DNA of 64,000 nucleotides from Weissella oryzae SG25 (GTDB taxonomy: Bacteria > Bacillota > Bacilli > Lactobacillales > Lactobacillaceae), in contig NZ_DF820492.1 of NCBI RefSeq assembly GCF_000691805.2, forward strand, positions 1 to 64,000. The letters run 5' to 3'. The position numbers were made by a program, and so were the translations under genes. Positions 28,199-36,978 of this stretch are shown here, piece by piece. The notes beneath the pieces were generated by a model that saw only the letters and a program-made list of their open reading frames with translations, was not told the DNA's origin and ran no database searches. The first letter of the stretch is position 1; the number at the start of each line of letters is the position of its first letter.

Positions 28199-30757
28199 AT
28201 GAGCGAGGAAAAAGAATCTAAGCTCAAAAAGGCTTTTACGGAGCATAAGCAGTTTAAAAGCGAAGAGGGCGACCGAATTGGTGAGAACAAATTCATAAAA
28301 CCACGAGCAGCAACTAAGCTTACTAAAAAGTCTTTCGTAGACGCTAAAGCACAGTATAAAAAGGAAAAGGACGCCTTTAAAGAGGCCAAGCAGGACGCTA
28401 AAAAATTAGGTAAAGATCAAGAACCAATCCAAAAATCTAAAAGGCTAAAAGAAGCTGAACGCGAAAAAAAGCTTAGTAAACGTGTATATAAGCGCACTAA
28501 AAAGAGTGATACTAGTAGACTAAGCTACAAAACTAAACGTCTTAGCAAAGCACAGCTTAAGAATTATGGTAATAGAAAGGTTCAAGAAGCTTTAGAGGAA
28601 GATGAAACCCTTGCAACAGCATTAGATACCAAGCGTAAAGTTGAAAAAAGCAAGCAAATCTATAACCGGTCTAAGCCGGCCGCAAAATTAGTTAAAAAAG
28701 CGGGTAAAGTATCCTTTAACTTTGTAGATCGTGGGCAAAATTTGTTGCGGGGCAATGGGTTTCAAAAGACCCCAGAGCAATTTAAAGTAACATCAAGAGT
28801 TCGCAAGGCATTTCAGCAACGAATTACGGGTTCAAAAAATTTATCAACAGCCTCAAAGGGACTATCGCAGATAGTCTCTTTTTTTAAGAAGAAGACTAAG
28901 GTTAAAGTATTTGGATTAGGCCTCTTATTGATCGCCTTTATCTCGTTCTTTGCGGGTGGCACCATAGGCGGCAGTATGGCAATTTACCAGGAGGATAAAG
29001 ATTTAACCGATTCTTGGACGTATTTGTCGTATGTAGACGCACAAAACTCGGATTCAGGTAATGTGTTTTATTCAAAACTAGATGACGTCATGTTTTACAT
29101 GAACTATAAGTTTGAAGATTATGGCTTAAACGATATTATGGATCCACGTATTCATATAGGCACGTATAAAGGTTATTTAAATGATGTGTGGAAGGGCTTG
29201 AACGGTAGTAAGTTGAAGTATGAGCTAACAACTATGGATAGCTTAGAAAAAGATAAAAAGTCACCGTTTCATCTTGATACATCTGATTATGAGGAAATGA
29301 AAGACATTGATGATGATACCGGGTATACAGACCTATCAAACCAACTAGAGTTTCCCATTGATACTGATAGCTTAGTAGTTAACCACCGTTATGGATATGA
29401 ACGTAATGGCGAAGATATAAAACTGCATGATAGTATCGACGCAGTTGTTAAAGACCAGCAAGATGTTAAGGCACCCCTGGACGGTAAAATTGAATTATCC
29501 GGGAAAAAGGGACAGCTAATTATCGTTGATAAAAATGAAGTTAAATTAACTGTTACTGGTCTTAATAACGGTCGTTTTGTTGGCGGCGAGAAGGTTAAAG
29601 CTGGTGACGTTATCGGCCAAGCTAAGGGAACAGATCTGAATTTCAAGTTTGAGAAGTATGATGATGACGATAAAAAATGGTTCACGGTTAACCCAGGCTT
29701 TTATTTTCCTAAAGTTACCTATACCCAATTTACAACGTTAGCGAGCGCAAACTTTGATCCGACTGGTGACGTCTCTAAACGAGCACAACAAATCTATGAT
29801 TACCTTTCAAAGCTTGGTTACACTAAGGAAGGCATAGCGGCAATGATTGGAAACTTTGATACGGAAAGTCATATCAATGCTAAGCGGGCCGAAGGTGATT
29901 ATTTAGCACCCCCAGTTGGAGCAAGCGATAGTTCTTGGGACGATACAAATTGGTTAAACATGGGTGGCCCAGATATTTATAATGGTCGTTTGTCTAATAT
30001 TGTTCACCGTGGTTTAGGCTTAGGACAATGGACGGACACGGCAGACGGTGGTAACCGGCACACGTTATTAATAAATTATGCTAAAAGTAAAGGCAAGCCC
30101 TGGTACGATTTAGGATTGCAAATTGACTTTATGCTGAATGGCGACACAGCTGGTTCACAAACTGCTTTGAAAAACGTACTATCCAGAAAAGCAGGAGCCA
30201 CGATACCAGCATTGACCCAGTACTTCTTGATTTTTTACGAGGGTAACCCTGGAGATAAGCTGCAACAGCGAATCCAGTCAGCAGAGAATTGGTATAACTA
30301 CTTTAATAACAATGGCGGGCACACTAATGAATCCGGGCAAAAAGTGCTAGACCAATATAAGGATAAAATACAACCAGAGCCTACCACAAAAGAAACCAAG
30401 GACGGTTGGCCCGGCAACGCCTATGCGCTTGGAAACTGTACTTGGTATGTTTATAATAGAGAGGCACAGCTAGGCCATAGCATTAACCCGTATATGGGTA
30501 ACGGGGCAGAATGGGCTAGAAATTACGTTAAAACACCTGGGGCAAGCTTAACTGACAACCCACAAAGGGGCGATATAGCTGTATTTAGTGGTGGCGCAGC
30601 TAGTACCTCAGCGCAATACGGACACGTTGCGGTTGTTGAGTATGCTAATTCAGACGGTAGCTTTGTGATTTCAGAAATGAATTACGGCGGAATTTATCAA
30701 ATGAATTGGCGAGTTTTAAGCAAACAAGCAGGTATCTCATTTATTCATTTAGGGTAG
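28199..30757 (+). CDS. Bifunctional peptidoglycan hydrolase of the transfer system (VirB1-like)
   Basis: The 852-residue protein has a highly charged N-terminal cytoplasmic arm of about 230 residues and one membrane helix (about 237-260). A degenerate M23-like fold follows (about 395-500). A phage-tail-lysozyme-type domain lies at about 525-690 (MIGNFDTESHINAKRAEGDY). The C-terminal CHAP amidase/endopeptidase (about 735-852) has C747 and H809. It opens the cell wall for the mating channel, like PrgK, TrsG or TcpG proteins. Confidence 0.88.
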   Translation: MSEEKESKLKKAFTEHKQFKSEEGDRIGENKFIKPRAATKLTKKSFVDAKAQYKKEKDAFKEAKQDAKKLGKDQEPIQKSKRLKEAEREKKLSKRVYKRTKKSDTSRLSYKTKRLSKAQLKNYGNRKVQEALEEDETLATALDTKRKVEKSKQIYNRSKPAAKLVKKAGKVSFNFVDRGQNLLRGNGFQKTPEQFKVTSRVRKAFQQRITGSKNLSTASKGLSQIVSFFKKKTKVKVFGLGLLLIAFISFFAGGTIGGSMAIYQEDKDLTDSWTYLSYVDAQNSDSGNVFYSKLDDVMFYMNYKFEDYGLNDIMDPRIHIGTYKGYLNDVWKGLNGSKLKYELTTMDSLEKDKKSPFHLDTSDYEEMKDIDDDTGYTDLSNQLEFPIDTDSLVVNHRYGYERNGEDIKLHDSIDAVVKDQQDVKAPLDGKIELSGKKGQLIIVDKNEVKLTVTGLNNGRFVGGEKVKAGDVIGQAKGTDLNFKFEKYDDDDKKWFTVNPGFYFPKVTYTQFTTLASANFDPTGDVSKRAQQIYDYLSKLGYTKEGIAAMIGNFDTESHINAKRAEGDYLAPPVGASDSSWDDTNWLNMGGPDIYNGRLSNIVHRGLGLGQWTDTADGGNRHTLLINYAKSKGKPWYDLGLQIDFMLNGDTAGSQTALKNVLSRKAGATIPALTQYFLIFYEGNPGDKLQQRIQSAENWYNYFNNNGGHTNESGQKVLDQYKDKIQPEPTTKETKDGWPGNAYALGNCTWYVYNREAQLGHSINPYMGNGAEWARNYVKTPGASLTDNPQRGDIAVFSGGAASTSAQYGHVAVVEYANSDGSFVISEMNYGGIYQMNWRVLSKQAGISFIHLG

Positions 30758-30768
30758 GCAGTGAAAGG

Positions 30769-30795
30769 AAAGTAGAGAAGTAGAGAAATCTACTT
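30769..30795 (+). repeat. AAGTAGA-type hairpin
   Basis: AAGTAGAG occurs twice, followed by TCTACTT. It is a weak member of the dispersed family, lying just before the ribosome site of the VirB8-like gene. Confidence 0.55.
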
Positions 30796-30812
30796 ATCAA
30801 GGTTTTTAAATT

Positions 30813-31523
30813 ATGTATGATGAAAAAAAGATTAAGCGTTTCAAAACGATTGTTGGTATTGTTGTAGCCGTGCTTATATTTATTGTTGCTTATAGTGTGG
30901 GACATTATACAGCAAATGCTGGTGGGCAAGCTAAGAACGTACCGCAAAAGGTCACTGCAAGTAAAAATGAACTTAGTCGAAGTACAGTTGAAAAGTTTGA
31001 CCTGGCGTTTTTTACTAAGAAAGATTTAGGTGAAAATCGCAATCGTTATAAAGACTTAATGACCGAAGCCATGTATAACCAAGAAGTAGCTGAGGAAAAC
31101 AAACCAGTTAATCAAGCTTACAAAGGTATGGTTATTGACCAGGCTTTAAAGTCACAAAACATTTATATCGATCAAAAAAATAATACAGCCCTGGTTGATG
31201 TTGAGTACACAAATACACAACTTAAAGAACCAGGTAATCTAAAGACAGCATTGAAAGACCAAAATAATAATGCAACGTTGAAGTTGTCATTTGTAAAGCA
31301 AGGTAAGAAATACTTGGTGAATGAAATTAAGTGGGTGTCATTGGTAGAAGCTGGAAGTAGTTCAACCAATAGTGGTTCAGTAAGCTTTAGCTCATCAAGT
31401 AGCTCTAGTAGTGCTGGCACAGCTGCTTCTAGTAGTTCAACAACTTCATCAAGTGCGGCCTCATCTAGTTCAGATGACAACGATACTAATAATGACTTAG
31501 CAGCAAGTTATCAATTATGGTAG
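30813..31523 (+). CDS. VirB8-like membrane-anchored protein with Ser-rich tail
   Basis: The 236-residue protein has a short cytoplasmic head, one membrane helix (about 13-32), an NTF2-like extracellular domain (about 50-175) and a low-complexity tail made almost only of Ser, Thr and Ala. Single-helix NTF2-like proteins next to VirB4 and VirB1-like genes are VirB8 equivalents (PrgL/TraM-like). The Ser-rich tail probably spans the cell wall. Confidence 0.75.
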   Translation: MYDEKKIKRFKTIVGIVVAVLIFIVAYSVGHYTANAGGQAKNVPQKVTASKNELSRSTVEKFDLAFFTKKDLGENRNRYKDLMTEAMYNQEVAEENKPVNQAYKGMVIDQALKSQNIYIDQKNNTALVDVEYTNTQLKEPGNLKTALKDQNNNATLKLSFVKQGKKYLVNEIKWVSLVEAGSSSTNSGSVSFSSSSSSSSAGTAASSSSTTSSSAASSSSDDNDTNNDLAASYQLW

Positions 31524-31533
31524 GAGTTAAATA

Positions 31534-31728
31534 ATGGCGAAATTAGCAGTTTTGCAAGCTAAGCAGGGTAAATTAGCTGAGCAAGTTGAAAAGAAGCGTG
31601 AAGAGCTTAGCAAGGCTGAATCAGAGCTTGAAGCTTTGAATACAGAAATTGTGGCTCAACTATTAGTAGAAAATAATATGACAATGGGCGACCTGGTAAA
31701 AAAGGTTACCGAAAAATCATTCAATTAA
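31534..31728 (+). CDS. Small coiled-coil protein, 64 aa
   Basis: This is a single long amphipathic helix with heptads (LAEQVEKKREELSKAESELE). AGGAG lies 8 nt upstream, and the gene follows the VirB8-like gene by 10 nt. A structural or adaptor role in the transfer operon is possible, but no family was recognised. Confidence 0.65.
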   Translation: MAKLAVLQAKQGKLAEQVEKKREELSKAESELEALNTEIVAQLLVENNMTMGDLVKKVTEKSFN

Positions 31729-31733
31729 GTTAT

Positions 31734-31760
31734 AAGCAATCCGGTTGGGTTGCTTTTTTT
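31734..31760 (+). terminator. Intrinsic hairpin, AGCAA/TTGCT type
   Basis: AAGCAATCC, loop GGTT, GGGTTGCTT and T7. The next gene begins 24 nt later. Confidence 0.75.
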
Positions 31761-31783
31761 GTGCAAATAGAAAGGTGTTATTA

Positions 31784-33040
31784 ATGCGATTGTTTAGGAA
31801 GAAATATATCTATGAGTTTTTGAATGGCGTAAACTTTGGGGATTTTGACCCTAAAAGCCCAGAGGAAATGATTGGTATTGTGGAATCTGAGAGTTACCGT
31901 TTGGAAGATGAGCACAGACACGGTTCAGTTATTGCAGCTAAAAGCTTTTCAGATAAGAAGATTTTTGTTGCTATCAAGGTTGATTTACCTCTAAGTGAAA
32001 ATGCAGACATTGATGAGCTATTGCAAGATTTATACTCAAAGAAATATGTGCCATTTAATGAACATATTTTTGACGGTGGCGAGGTTTACATTAAGGACGA
32101 GGAAGCTGCAAAGGGTTCTATATCGAGCAGCCCGGAAACATCAGAAGCCGAAATGCCTAACGAAATGAAAGCCTTATTAGCAAAGTCAAAGGCTGCGGAA
32201 AATTTAGAACCAGTAGCAGAGCCAACAGACGTTACTTCAAATGCTGTTGCAAAGCTAGAGAAACAAATGGCAGAGCAACGTGCGGAAGTGGCAGAATTGC
32301 GTAAACAGCTGGCCCAACGTGAAGCTGAATCCGCTAAAAAGGATAGCAAGGGCGCTGTTGAACCAGAAAACCCCGAGTTACCAACAAACGAAAGTATTAA
32401 ACCGGAGTTAGAAAATGAACCGGTGCCTGGTACAAATCGTGTCCAAAATGGGCAACAATCGACTGATGACAATTTGGAGCAGCAACCTGCTGAAATTGTT
32501 GACGTTGTGCACGGTGTAAGTAACATGTTAGGTACTAACTTGGCGGATTTTGTAGCTAGTGAAAAGGCTAAAATCTTAGCAGACTTACGCCAATATGATA
32601 AGCGTTATTTGATTGAACCAGAAGTTAAATCACGAATTGAAGAACAAAAAAAGACGACAATTCGAAGCTTAACTCAACAGAGCGACACAGAAAAAAGCGC
32701 AGCAATTAGTTCAGAAAATGAGCGACATGCAAATGAGTTGAAGAATATTGATGTTAGGTTCACGGAATCCTTAAATAAGGACATTAGCGTAGCAACTACT
32801 CAGCTTGATACCCAGGCTAAGCAAGAGATTGCGGCCGAGTATAAGAAGCAGACTAGCCAGCTTGATAATATTCTTAAGGGCAAAACAGATGAGCTACAAA
32901 TGCGGCAACGTGAAATTAATGATAGTATGCGGGCTGAGTTTGAAGCGGCAATGAGCGAATTTAATAACGGTCACGAAGCTGTTATTAAAGAGGTTGAAAA
33001 CCAACGAGTTAGTGACAATATCATTAGTATGCGGGCATAA
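31784..33040 (+). CDS. Large coiled-coil protein of the transfer operon
   Basis: The ATG at 31784 with GAAAGGTG upstream is used; longer frames start inside the terminator. The 418-residue product has a compact N-terminal domain (about 1-100), a disordered acidic linker (120-230) and a long Gln/Glu/Lys-rich coiled coil (about 250-415). No membrane segment was seen. Soluble coiled-coil proteins are found at this position of several Gram-positive transfer operons, with unknown function. Confidence 0.7.
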   Translation: MRLFRKKYIYEFLNGVNFGDFDPKSPEEMIGIVESESYRLEDEHRHGSVIAAKSFSDKKIFVAIKVDLPLSENADIDELLQDLYSKKYVPFNEHIFDGGEVYIKDEEAAKGSISSSPETSEAEMPNEMKALLAKSKAAENLEPVAEPTDVTSNAVAKLEKQMAEQRAEVAELRKQLAQREAESAKKDSKGAVEPENPELPTNESIKPELENEPVPGTNRVQNGQQSTDDNLEQQPAEIVDVVHGVSNMLGTNLADFVASEKAKILADLRQYDKRYLIEPEVKSRIEEQKKTTIRSLTQQSDTEKSAAISSENERHANELKNIDVRFTESLNKDISVATTQLDTQAKQEIAAEYKKQTSQLDNILKGKTDELQMRQREINDSMRAEFEAAMSEFNNGHEAVIKEVENQRVSDNIISMRA

Positions 33041-33080
33041 GGAATGAAGTTTTGAGTTTGTTTGAAAAAGGAGATTAATA

Positions 33081-33377
33081 ATGAATATCATTAATAAAGA
33101 GAAAACTGGTAAGCCAAAAAATAGAAAACGTAATATGTTTAAGCTACTAGCAGAAGCGGGAACTTTTTTAAGTTCATTAATAGCAATTTTAGCTGCTATT
33201 TTTTACCTTATTATTTTAGGAGTACTTTTTAAAGCAAGTAATCCTACGTATGCAAATATTGTTATCGGGGTACTCACTGGGATAAATTTAATTTCTATAT
33301 TTGCATTGGTTTATGCCGCTGAAAAGTCAGCTGGCCAAGTTAAGAAGGCTTTTGTAATGTTGCAGGCCGATCGTTAA
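33081..33377 (+). CDS. Small membrane protein, 98 aa
   Basis: A basic N-terminus is followed by two membrane helices (about 26-50 and 58-80). GGAGAT lies upstream. It lies between the coiled-coil gene and fic, and no family was recognised. Confidence 0.65.
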   Translation: MNIINKEKTGKPKNRKRNMFKLLAEAGTFLSSLIAILAAIFYLIILGVLFKASNPTYANIVIGVLTGINLISIFALVYAAEKSAGQVKKAFVMLQADR

Positions 33378-33380
33378 TAG

Positions 33381-33420
33381 AAAAGTAGAAAAGTAGAAAA
33401 CTCTACTTTTCTACTTTTTT
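33381..33420 (+). terminator. Intrinsic hairpin, AAGTAGA type
   Basis: AAAAGTAGA occurs twice, then TCTACTTTTCTACTTTTTT, giving a long imperfect stem with a T-run. Confidence 0.75.
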
Positions 33421-33465
33421 ATCGTAAAATGAATAAATGAATTGCAAAGAGAAAGGAGCACTACT

Positions 33466-34173
33466 TTGGTATTAGAGAATAAACTAAATATCACAGATCA
33501 AGTTGAGCTTAATCGCCGCGAAGAGTTAGTTAGTAAGACGCGAGCTAAGCAGTTATTTGATTCTGGTGATATTGATAAGATTGAAGTTGGTACTTTTAAA
33601 GGCTTAGCTACTATACACAAATATCTATTTCAAGATATTTATAATTTTGCTGGAGAAATCCGCAACGTAAACATAGCTAAAGGGAACTTTCAATTTGCAC
33701 CACGTATATATCTTGAACCAGCCCTACAAAACATTGATAAGCTGCCACAAGCAACATTCAAGGATATTGTAGAGAAGTACGTTGAAATGAATATCGCCCA
33801 CCCTTTTAGAGAAGGCAATGGTCGCAGCACTAGAATTTGGCTTGATTTGATTTTGAAGAAAGAATTAGGGCAAGTTGTAGACTGGCAAAAAGTTGATAAG
33901 GAAGATTATTTGCTTGCAATGGAGCGTAGCCCAATTAAGGACACTGAAATTAAAGTGTTGTTAAATGAGGCTTTAACGACGCAAATTAATAATCGCCAAA
34001 TTTACATGAAGGGTATCGACGCAAGCTATTTTTATGAGGGTTACTTTGAGTTCCCAACGGAATCCTTAAAGCCGATTGAAAATAAGTTTGAAGAGCGCTT
34101 AGCTAAAAGTGAGTGGCACGGTGATAAATACCCGGCTGACACGGATTTAAGCCAGAAACACCCCAAATTGTAA
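33466..34173 (+). CDS. fic: Fic-domain protein (probable AMPylase, class III self-inhibited)
   Basis: The active-site motif [12 protein letters not shown] (H112 to R123) fits HPFx(D/E)GNGRxxR exactly. SYFYEG (S187-G192) fits the (S/T)xxxE(G/N) inhibitory motif at the C-terminal position of class III Fic enzymes, so a separate antitoxin may not be needed. A TTG start at 33466 is chosen because AAGGAG lies 7 nt upstream. An earlier TTG at 33442 has no such site. Fic proteins transfer AMP to Ser, Thr or Tyr of target proteins. The target here is unknown. Confidence 0.88.
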   Translation: MVLENKLNITDQVELNRREELVSKTRAKQLFDSGDIDKIEVGTFKGLATIHKYLFQDIYNFAGEIRNVNIAKGNFQFAPRIYLEPALQNIDKLPQATFKDIVEKYVEMNIAHPFREGNGRSTRIWLDLILKKELGQVVDWQKVDKEDYLLAMERSPIKDTEIKVLLNEALTTQINNRQIYMKGIDASYFYEGYFEFPTESLKPIENKFEERLAKSEWHGDKYPADTDLSQKHPKL

Positions 34174-34190
34174 AGATAGATAATATAAAT

Positions 34191-34230
34191 AAAGTAGAAA
34201 AGTAGAGAAGTAGAGTTCTCTACTTTTTTT
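34191..34230 (+). terminator. Intrinsic hairpin, AAGTAGA type
   Basis: AAAGTAGAAAAGTAGAGAAGTAGAG has three direct units, then CTCTACTTTTTTT. The next ribosome site (GGAGG) follows within 7 nt. Confidence 0.8.
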
Positions 34231-34243
34231 ATTTGGAGGAATC

Positions 34244-34759
34244 ATGGAACAAAAAGAAGTTATTCATAAAATAACTACTAGCTCAGATATGACAATTAGG
34301 GCTCTATATCAACTAATGGAGCAGTTTGAGCTGTGGCTACACGATTCAGTTAAGAATCATATTAATACCACTATGCTTGGGGAGCAGCCATTATATAAAC
34401 TACTGAACAATGGAAGTGGCCCATTAACCTCGCAACAAGTTAATCAGTCAGTTGATTTAGATAAACTAAAAGAATATTTGAATGAACAAGGGTTAGCTTT
34501 TGCTTTTAAGGCCAATAAAGACGGCAGCCATAACTTGTTTTTTAAAGTCCAGGATAAAGGACTTGCTTTTAAAGCGCTGGAGAATGTAAAGAACGATATG
34601 ATTAGCAATCCAACTACATTTACTCAAAAAATTGCTAAGGATCCGGCCAAGATTACATTTGCCGATAAAGTAGAGAATGCTTTAAAGAGCCAAAAAGAAA
34701 TAACAAATCAACTTGCCTCAAAGCAGTTTGAAGTGGGCCAGAAAGGAGTTGCTAAGTAA
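34244..34759 (+). CDS. DUF3801/PcfB-like adaptor protein
   Basis: This 171-residue soluble protein is encoded directly before, and overlapping by one base, the VirD4 coupling-protein gene. Length, position and the central FKANKDGSHNLFFKVQDKGL segment agree with the DUF3801/PcfB family, which links substrates to the coupling protein in enterococcal pCF10. The assignment rests largely on context. Confidence 0.7.
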   Translation: MEQKEVIHKITTSSDMTIRALYQLMEQFELWLHDSVKNHINTTMLGEQPLYKLLNNGSGPLTSQQVNQSVDLDKLKEYLNEQGLAFAFKANKDGSHNLFFKVQDKGLAFKALENVKNDMISNPTTFTQKIAKDPAKITFADKVENALKSQKEITNQLASKQFEVGQKGVAK

Positions 34760-36558
34760 TGCAAACCTATAAAAAGAATCCAAGACTATACGTAGTAATA
34801 AGCGCAATTTTCGCAATACTAGGTTTTACAGTAACTAACTGGGTAATCGTTGCCCCAGGGCTGAACATACTAGACAAGTTTAGTTATGTTACGTCAAGTC
34901 TAGGCTTACATGAGCTTGTTGATCACGTGTTTACCTATTTAATGATGTTTCACTGGTGGTCAATTGGTGTTGCAGTAATTGGCGTAATTTTGGGCTGGTT
35001 TATGTACTTGTACGGTAACGACCATGGTATTTATCGAGTTGGTGAAGAACATGGGTCAGCGAGGTTTGCCAAAGTCAAGGAAATGAAAAAATACCAGGAT
35101 AAAGAACCAGATAACAACATTATTTTTACAAAAAATGCACAAATGGGACTATATAATCGTGATTTAGCCCGGGACGTGCAACGAAATAAAAATACAGTTG
35201 TTATTGGTGGCCCAGGGTCAGGTAAAACATTTACCTATGTAAAACCCAATCTTATGCAAATGAACGCGAGTTACGTGGTGACTGATCCAAAGGGCTTACT
35301 GGTTAGGGAAACCGGTAAAATGTTGGAAGATAATGGTTATAAGGTAAAAGTGTTTGACCTTGCCAACTTGGCCAACTCAGATACGTTTAACGTATTTAAC
35401 TATATGAATGACGAGCTTGATATTGACCGGGTGTTAGAAGCAATTACTGAGGGAACCAAAAAAGGAGATAAAGGCGGCGAAGATTTTTGGGTACAAGCTG
35501 AGGGAACACTTATCCGTGCCTTTATTGGTTTCTTGTGGTTTGACGGTCGCTTGAATGACTACACCCCACATCTAGGAATGGTTGCGGATATGTTACGTTT
35601 TACAGAGCGTAAAGACCCAAAAAAGCCTAGCCCGGTTGAAGAATGGTTTGAAGAATTAAATGAAAAGGTACCAAATAACTATGCCTACAAACAATGGCAG
35701 AGTTTTAACAACAATTTTAGGTCAGAAACTCGAACCAGTGTTGTCGCAATTGCAACTGCTCGCTATTCAGTATTCGATCATGAAGCCGTTGTAGATATGA
35801 TTAAGCGTGACACTATGAATATCGAGGCCTGGAATGAAGAAAAAACGGCAGTATTTATAGCACTACCTGAAACGAGTGGAAGTTATAACTTTTTGGCGTC
35901 AATCTTTTTATCAACGGTTATGGAAACATTACGATATAAAGCAGACCAAACTTTGGCTGGTTTGTATAAGCCAAAGAATGGCTCGCTTTTGCATGTGCGT
36001 TTCATCTTAGATGAATTTGCAAATATTGGTAAAATTCCGAACGTGGATAAAGCCCTGGCAACTTTTAGAAGTCGGGAGATGTCACTTACTATTATCCTGC
36101 AAGCCCTTGACCAATTAAAAACAATGTATTCAAAGGGTTGGGCTTCAATGATTAACTTAGCTGATACACTGTTATTTCTTGGTGGTGACGAAAAAGAAAC
36201 CGTGGAGTATCTTTCAAAACGTGCTGGTAAGCAAACCATTCAGTTAAGAAATCATACTATGCAGAATAGTAATCGAGGTGGCAGCGAAAATCGACAAACC
36301 CAGGGCCGTGACTTAATGACCCCTGATGAAATTGGTCGCTTACAAGGTGATAAAGCATTATTGTTTGTATCTAAAGAATTTGTATTTGAGGATAGTAAGT
36401 ACAACGTAACTGACCATAAGAATGCAGCACAGCTTGCTGACGGGCCACAAGATAGTAATTGGTATAAGTATCGTCGCTTCAAGGACGAAACAGAAGAATT
36501 ACTTTATATGGTTGATCCAAGTAATGTGATCGATCACGGCCAACTTGAAACAATTTAA
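34759..36558 (+). CDS. virD4: VirD4-type coupling protein
   Basis: The 599-residue protein has two N-terminal membrane helices (about 10-32 and 65-88), Walker A GGPGSGKT at about 150-157 and Walker B FILDEFANIG near 417. It is a TraG/PcfC family ATPase that brings the relaxosome to the channel. Confidence 0.95.
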   Translation: MQTYKKNPRLYVVISAIFAILGFTVTNWVIVAPGLNILDKFSYVTSSLGLHELVDHVFTYLMMFHWWSIGVAVIGVILGWFMYLYGNDHGIYRVGEEHGSARFAKVKEMKKYQDKEPDNNIIFTKNAQMGLYNRDLARDVQRNKNTVVIGGPGSGKTFTYVKPNLMQMNASYVVTDPKGLLVRETGKMLEDNGYKVKVFDLANLANSDTFNVFNYMNDELDIDRVLEAITEGTKKGDKGGEDFWVQAEGTLIRAFIGFLWFDGRLNDYTPHLGMVADMLRFTERKDPKKPSPVEEWFEELNEKVPNNYAYKQWQSFNNNFRSETRTSVVAIATARYSVFDHEAVVDMIKRDTMNIEAWNEEKTAVFIALPETSGSYNFLASIFLSTVMETLRYKADQTLAGLYKPKNGSLLHVRFILDEFANIGKIPNVDKALATFRSREMSLTIILQALDQLKTMYSKGWASMINLADTLLFLGGDEKETVEYLSKRAGKQTIQLRNHTMQNSNRGGSENRQTQGRDLMTPDEIGRLQGDKALLFVSKEFVFEDSKYNVTDHKNAAQLADGPQDSNWYKYRRFKDETEELLYMVDPSNVIDHGQLETI

Positions 36559-36592
36559 AAGTAGAGAAGTAGAGAAGTAGAGAACTCTACTA
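36557..36592 (+). terminator. Intrinsic hairpin, AAGTAGA type
   Basis: AAAAGTAGAG is followed by two further AAGTAGAG units and CTCTACT. It overlaps the virD4 stop codon and ends just before the next GGGAG. Confidence 0.7.
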
Positions 36593-36607
36593 TTGGGAGA
36601 AAAATAA

Positions 36608-36910
36608 ATGAATGATTTTGGAGTTGTAAAACGGCAAAGGCAGGATATTATCAATAAGTTGCATAAGGACTTTGTGTTTTTAATTAGAAATGAGTGGTTT
36701 AGATCAACCGGCATTTTTAATAGCACTATCGGCCCGTTATCAGACATGCTTCATAATTTAACCCAGCCAAGCTTTGAATACTTTGATAGTGAACTGGCCA
36801 AATATTTTGCATATTTGAAGGACAACCGCCATATATTGACTGCTAACCTGGTACACATAGATGAACAAATAGAAATGATTAACAAATATTTTCAAAGAGT
36901 AGAAAAGTAG
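36608..36910 (+). CDS. Hypothetical protein, 100 aa
   Basis: The product is a helical soluble protein without a recognised domain. GGGAG lies upstream. Its last codons fall inside the following hairpin, so translation of this gene should affect folding of that hairpin. Confidence 0.6.
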   Translation: MNDFGVVKRQRQDIINKLHKDFVFLIRNEWFRSTGIFNSTIGPLSDMLHNLTQPSFEYFDSELAKYFAYLKDNRHILTANLVHIDEQIEMINKYFQRVEK

Positions 36911-36963
36911 AGTTTTCTACTTTTCTACCAAGCTAAGCAATCTTTCATAGATTGCTTTTTTTG
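36899..36963 (+). terminator. Two consecutive hairpins (both dispersed types)
   Basis: AGAAAAGTAGAG/TTTCTACTTTTCTAC (36899-36929) is followed by AGCAATCT/AGATTGCT and T7 (36936-36963). They stand directly before the GGAGG of the TOPRIM gene. Confidence 0.8.
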
Positions 36964-36978
36964 TTTGGAGGAAAGCTT

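Noticed and set aside
31172-31480. Minus-strand leucine-rich frame of 102 codons
   Set aside because: It is the antisense of the Ser/Ala-rich tail of the VirB8-like protein and has no start signals.
32086-32526. Minus-strand frame of 146 codons inside the coiled-coil gene
   Set aside because: Low-complexity mirror of a Glu/Ala-rich plus-strand gene without its own start signals.
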